From positions 1 to 8,437 of the forward strand of contig JACQGV010000187.1 of NCBI GenBank assembly GCA_016199375.1: DNA of 8,437 nucleotides, read 5' to 3'. Of the stretch, positions 6,782-8,437 are shown one piece after another (positions within the stretch are counted from its first letter, which is position 1; the number at the start of each line of letters is the position of its first letter). This DNA comes from Chloroflexota bacterium. GTDB lineage: Bacteria; Chloroflexota; Dehalococcoidia; SHYM01. Position numbers and translations under genes: made by a program. The notes under the pieces are model-generated. The model was given only the letters and a program-made list of their open reading frames with translations. It had not been told where the DNA came from and did not search any database.

Positions 6782-6884
6782 GAGCGGCGGCTTGCACCCT
6801 GCCTTACTAGTGCAGCAGCATGCCGTGCCGAGCGGTGGCGGCGACGACATCCGCCAGATGCTAGATGGCGCCGTGTTTTATGGT

Positions 6885-6890
6885 GGGAGG
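6885..6890 (+). promoter_or_regulatory. Ribosome binding site of the right AOR gene
   Basis: GGGAGG lies 6 bases before ATG at 6897. In-frame ATGs at 6780 and 6858 lack any such site, so 6897 is the preferred start. Confidence 0.75.
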
Positions 6891-6896
6891 TATGGG

Positions 6897-8437
6897 ATGG
6901 AGTCGCTGGGCCTCTTCACTAGCAAGCTCCTAGTCGTTGACCTCACGCACGGTCGGGTGCGGAAGGAGCCTCTGGAGCGCCGCCTGGTGGAAGAGACCAT
7001 GGGTGGACAAGGAGTCAACACCCGCCTCGCCTACGACCTCATCCCCGCCCGGGCCGACCCGCTGGGGCCGGAGAATGTGCTTATCTTCGGCGCCGGCGCC
7101 TTCGTGGGTACCATGGTGCCGGGCGCCGGGCGTATGGTCGTCAGCGGCAAGTCGCCCCTGAACAACTTCTATGCCAGCTCCAACTCCGGCACCTTCGCCA
7201 CCATGCTCAAGTTCGCTGGCTATGACCACCTCATCGTCACTGGCAAGGCAGAGCGCCCCGTCTTCCTGAAGATCGTCGATGACGATGTGACCATCGAGGA
7301 TGCTACCTTCCTCTGGGGCAAGGATACCTATGAAACCACGGAATCCCTCTGGCAGCGCTATCCGCAGGCGTGGGTGACCTGTATCGGCCCCGCTGGCGAG
7401 AACCAGGTGCCCTACGCCGTCATCATCAGCAACAAGTTCTCCACCAACGGCTCCGGCGGCCTGGGCGCGGTCATGGGCTCGAAGCTGCTCAAGGCCATCG
7501 TGGTCTACGGGAGCAAGGGCGTGGCCGCCGCCCAGCCCGGCCCCTTCATGGCGGAGAGCCGGAGGGCCATCAACGACCTGATGTCAGGCTATTACACACT
7601 CTGGTGGCGTGAGCTGGGCACGATGATCCAGATCCAGGATATGGCCGGGCCAGGCACCCAGGCCAGACGTGAGCGGGCCTCTGTGGACCTAGACCAATGG
7701 ACCAGCATATTCCGGGGCCAGCTCCGTGTCAGGGAGATGGGCTGCCCCTCCTGCCCCGTGGCTTGCAAGCAGGTGCTGCAATATCCGGGCAAAGAAGAGT
7801 ATTTTCCTGTTTCCTGCTCTATAGGCACGGTGACCGTGCCCTTTGTGGAGCATGCCCGCATCCCCCTGGACAGCCCGGAGGAGATCCTGCGCTGTGCGGA
7901 GACCGCCAACCGGCTGGGGCTGAGCGCCCTGGCAGGCCACGGCGGTGGCCCGGCCGTCCAGAACCTGATCGGGATGGCGATGAGCCTCTACGAGCAGGGT
8001 GTGCTCACGCAGGAGCAGACGGGTGGGCTGGAGCTGAGGCGAGGCGACGCGAAGCTGGTGCAGCGGATATTGCGAGAGATGGCCTACAAGGAGGGCTTCG
8101 GCGGCCTGCTGGCCCAGCCAGGGGGAGGGGTGGTAGGGTCGCTGGGCCTGGGTCCAGCCAAGCATTTTGTCCACAAAGGCCATTACATCGGCACCCACGA
8201 TACGGGGGCGCTGTACGACGGCGGCAAACGCTGGACGGTGCTGCCCTTCGGCCAGATAGTGGACCCGAGGGGCGACGGCCCCGGCACAGCCTACGGCTCG
8301 CCCACCTGGCGGCCGGGACGCAATGCCGCCAGCCTGAAGCGTTACGGGCTCAGGATCGGCATCCATGCCGAGGACGTAGAGAAGGTCTTCACCGACGAGC
8401 GCGATGGCTACGACACCCCGCGCCTGGTCCACGCCAC
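6897..8437 (+). CDS. Tungsten-type aldehyde:ferredoxin oxidoreductase family protein (C-terminus cut by window edge)
   Basis: The first 513 residues of a protein expected to be about 600 are present. The AOR fold is clear: an N-terminal pterin domain (LVVDLTHGRV, GGQG, RLAYDLIP, KSPLNN, YASSNSG, LKFAGYDHLIVTGKAE), then GPAGEN at 164-169 and GSGGLGAVMGSK at 185-196, which hold the bis-pterin cofactor, and three [4Fe-4S] cysteines in C-x2-C-x3-C at Cys283, 286 and 290. The fourth cluster Cys should lie just beyond the window. Compared with Pyrococcus furiosus AOR recalled from memory, the pterin motif DxxGLD is NRLGLS (338-343), Glu313 aligns with Pro304, and His448 aligns with Asn476 (20 residues after the Asp of DPRG in both). 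Cys307 lies nearby. It may therefore use another chemistry than plain aldehyde oxidation; BamB, the benzoyl-CoA reductase subunit, is a known CoA-ester enzyme of this fold. The start at 6897 follows GGGAGG. It is divergent from the transporter operon and paralogous to the left AOR. Confidence 0.93.
   Translation, partial: MESLGLFTSKLLVVDLTHGRVRKEPLERRLVEETMGGQGVNTRLAYDLIPARADPLGPENVLIFGAGAFVGTMVPGAGRMVVSGKSPLNNFYASSNSGTFATMLKFAGYDHLIVTGKAERPVFLKIVDDDVTIEDATFLWGKDTYETTESLWQRYPQAWVTCIGPAGENQVPYAVIISNKFSTNGSGGLGAVMGSKLLKAIVVYGSKGVAAAQPGPFMAESRRAINDLMSGYYTLWWRELGTMIQIQDMAGPGTQARRERASVDLDQWTSIFRGQLRVREMGCPSCPVACKQVLQYPGKEEYFPVSCSIGTVTVPFVEHARIPLDSPEEILRCAETANRLGLSALAGHGGGPAVQNLIGMAMSLYEQGVLTQEQTGGLELRRGDAKLVQRILREMAYKEGFGGLLAQPGGGVVGSLGLGPAKHFVHKGHYIGTHDTGALYDGGKRWTVLPFGQIVDPRGDGPGTAYGSPTWRPGRNAASLKRYGLRIGIHAEDVEKVFTDERDGYDTPRLVHA

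Larger units (their letters stand above)
6545..6896. promoter_or_regulatory. Divergent intergenic region between the transporter operon and the right AOR gene
   Basis: These 352 bases lie between two outward-facing starts and must hold promoters for both. They contain the two ribosome binding sites, a pair of 40-bp repeated sites near the middle (6677-6716 and 6742-6781) and a GC-rich 25-base stretch between them. I cannot name clear -35/-10 boxes on either strand. An in-frame open extension of the AOR gene covers 6780-6896, but no good ribosome site or family similarity supports it as coding. No RNA gene or other coding sequence is seen. Confidence 0.6.

Noticed and set aside
6876..6881. TTTTAT as a -10 box for the right AOR
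   Set aside because: It is only a few bases before the ribosome binding site, leaving no room for a normal 5' leader, and no -35 partner is visible.
6780..6896. A longer AOR start at the ATG at 6780 or 6858
   Set aside because: There is no Shine-Dalgarno at either, the added residues have no family match, and 6780 falls inside the 40-bp repeat.
7689..8432. A 247-codon minus-strand open frame opposite the right AOR
   Set aside because: The plus strand carries the iron-sulfur motif and conserved AOR segments here; the antisense translation matches nothing I recognise.

Overview
The window is GC-rich and bacterial. The best guess is an uncultured Chloroflexota (Dehalococcoidia or SAR202-like). 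That rests mainly on the transporter lipoprotein, whose lipobox Cys is followed by a long Pro/Thr/Ala/Ser linker typical of Chloroflexota solute-binding lipoproteins, and on the mix of tungsten-type aldehyde:ferredoxin oxidoreductases (AOR) with class III CoA-transferases. This is inference from style, not a marker gene.

Layout: a minus-strand gene train fills positions 1 to 6544. In transcription order it encodes a peptide/nickel-type ABC solute-binding lipoprotein (4889-6544), a DppB-like permease (3909-4832), a DppC-like permease (2988-3902), two tandem CaiB/BaiF CoA-transferases (1684-2934 and 441-1658) and the start of an AOR (1-319, cut by the window edge). Gaps are 56, 6, 53, 25 and 121 bases, so at least the first five genes look like one operon. 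A 352-base gap (6545-6896) separates this train from a second, divergently transcribed AOR (6897-8437, cut at the right edge). The two AORs are close paralogues (60 of 98 aligned N-terminal residues identical, counted by hand), and both point outward.

How the genes may work together (inference): the lipoprotein and two permeases import an organic compound, using ATPases encoded outside the window. The two CoA-transferase subunits move CoA onto or off an acid. The AORs do a low-potential ferredoxin-linked redox step on an acid, aldehyde or CoA ester. The exact substrate cannot be read from the sequence.

Most worth a second look: (1) two 40-bp sites in the divergent spacer with four perfectly kept blocks at helical-turn spacing and completely diverged spacers; (2) one CoA-transferase has Ser where the catalytic Asp should be, while its neighbour keeps Asp, suggesting a heteromeric enzyme; (3) the right-hand AOR keeps its iron-sulfur and pterin scaffold but appears to have lost the Glu and His active-site residues of Pyrococcus AOR; (4) a 14-bp perfect hairpin just after the binding-protein stop codon; (5) an exact 23-bp tandem duplication over the stop codon of a CoA-transferase gene.
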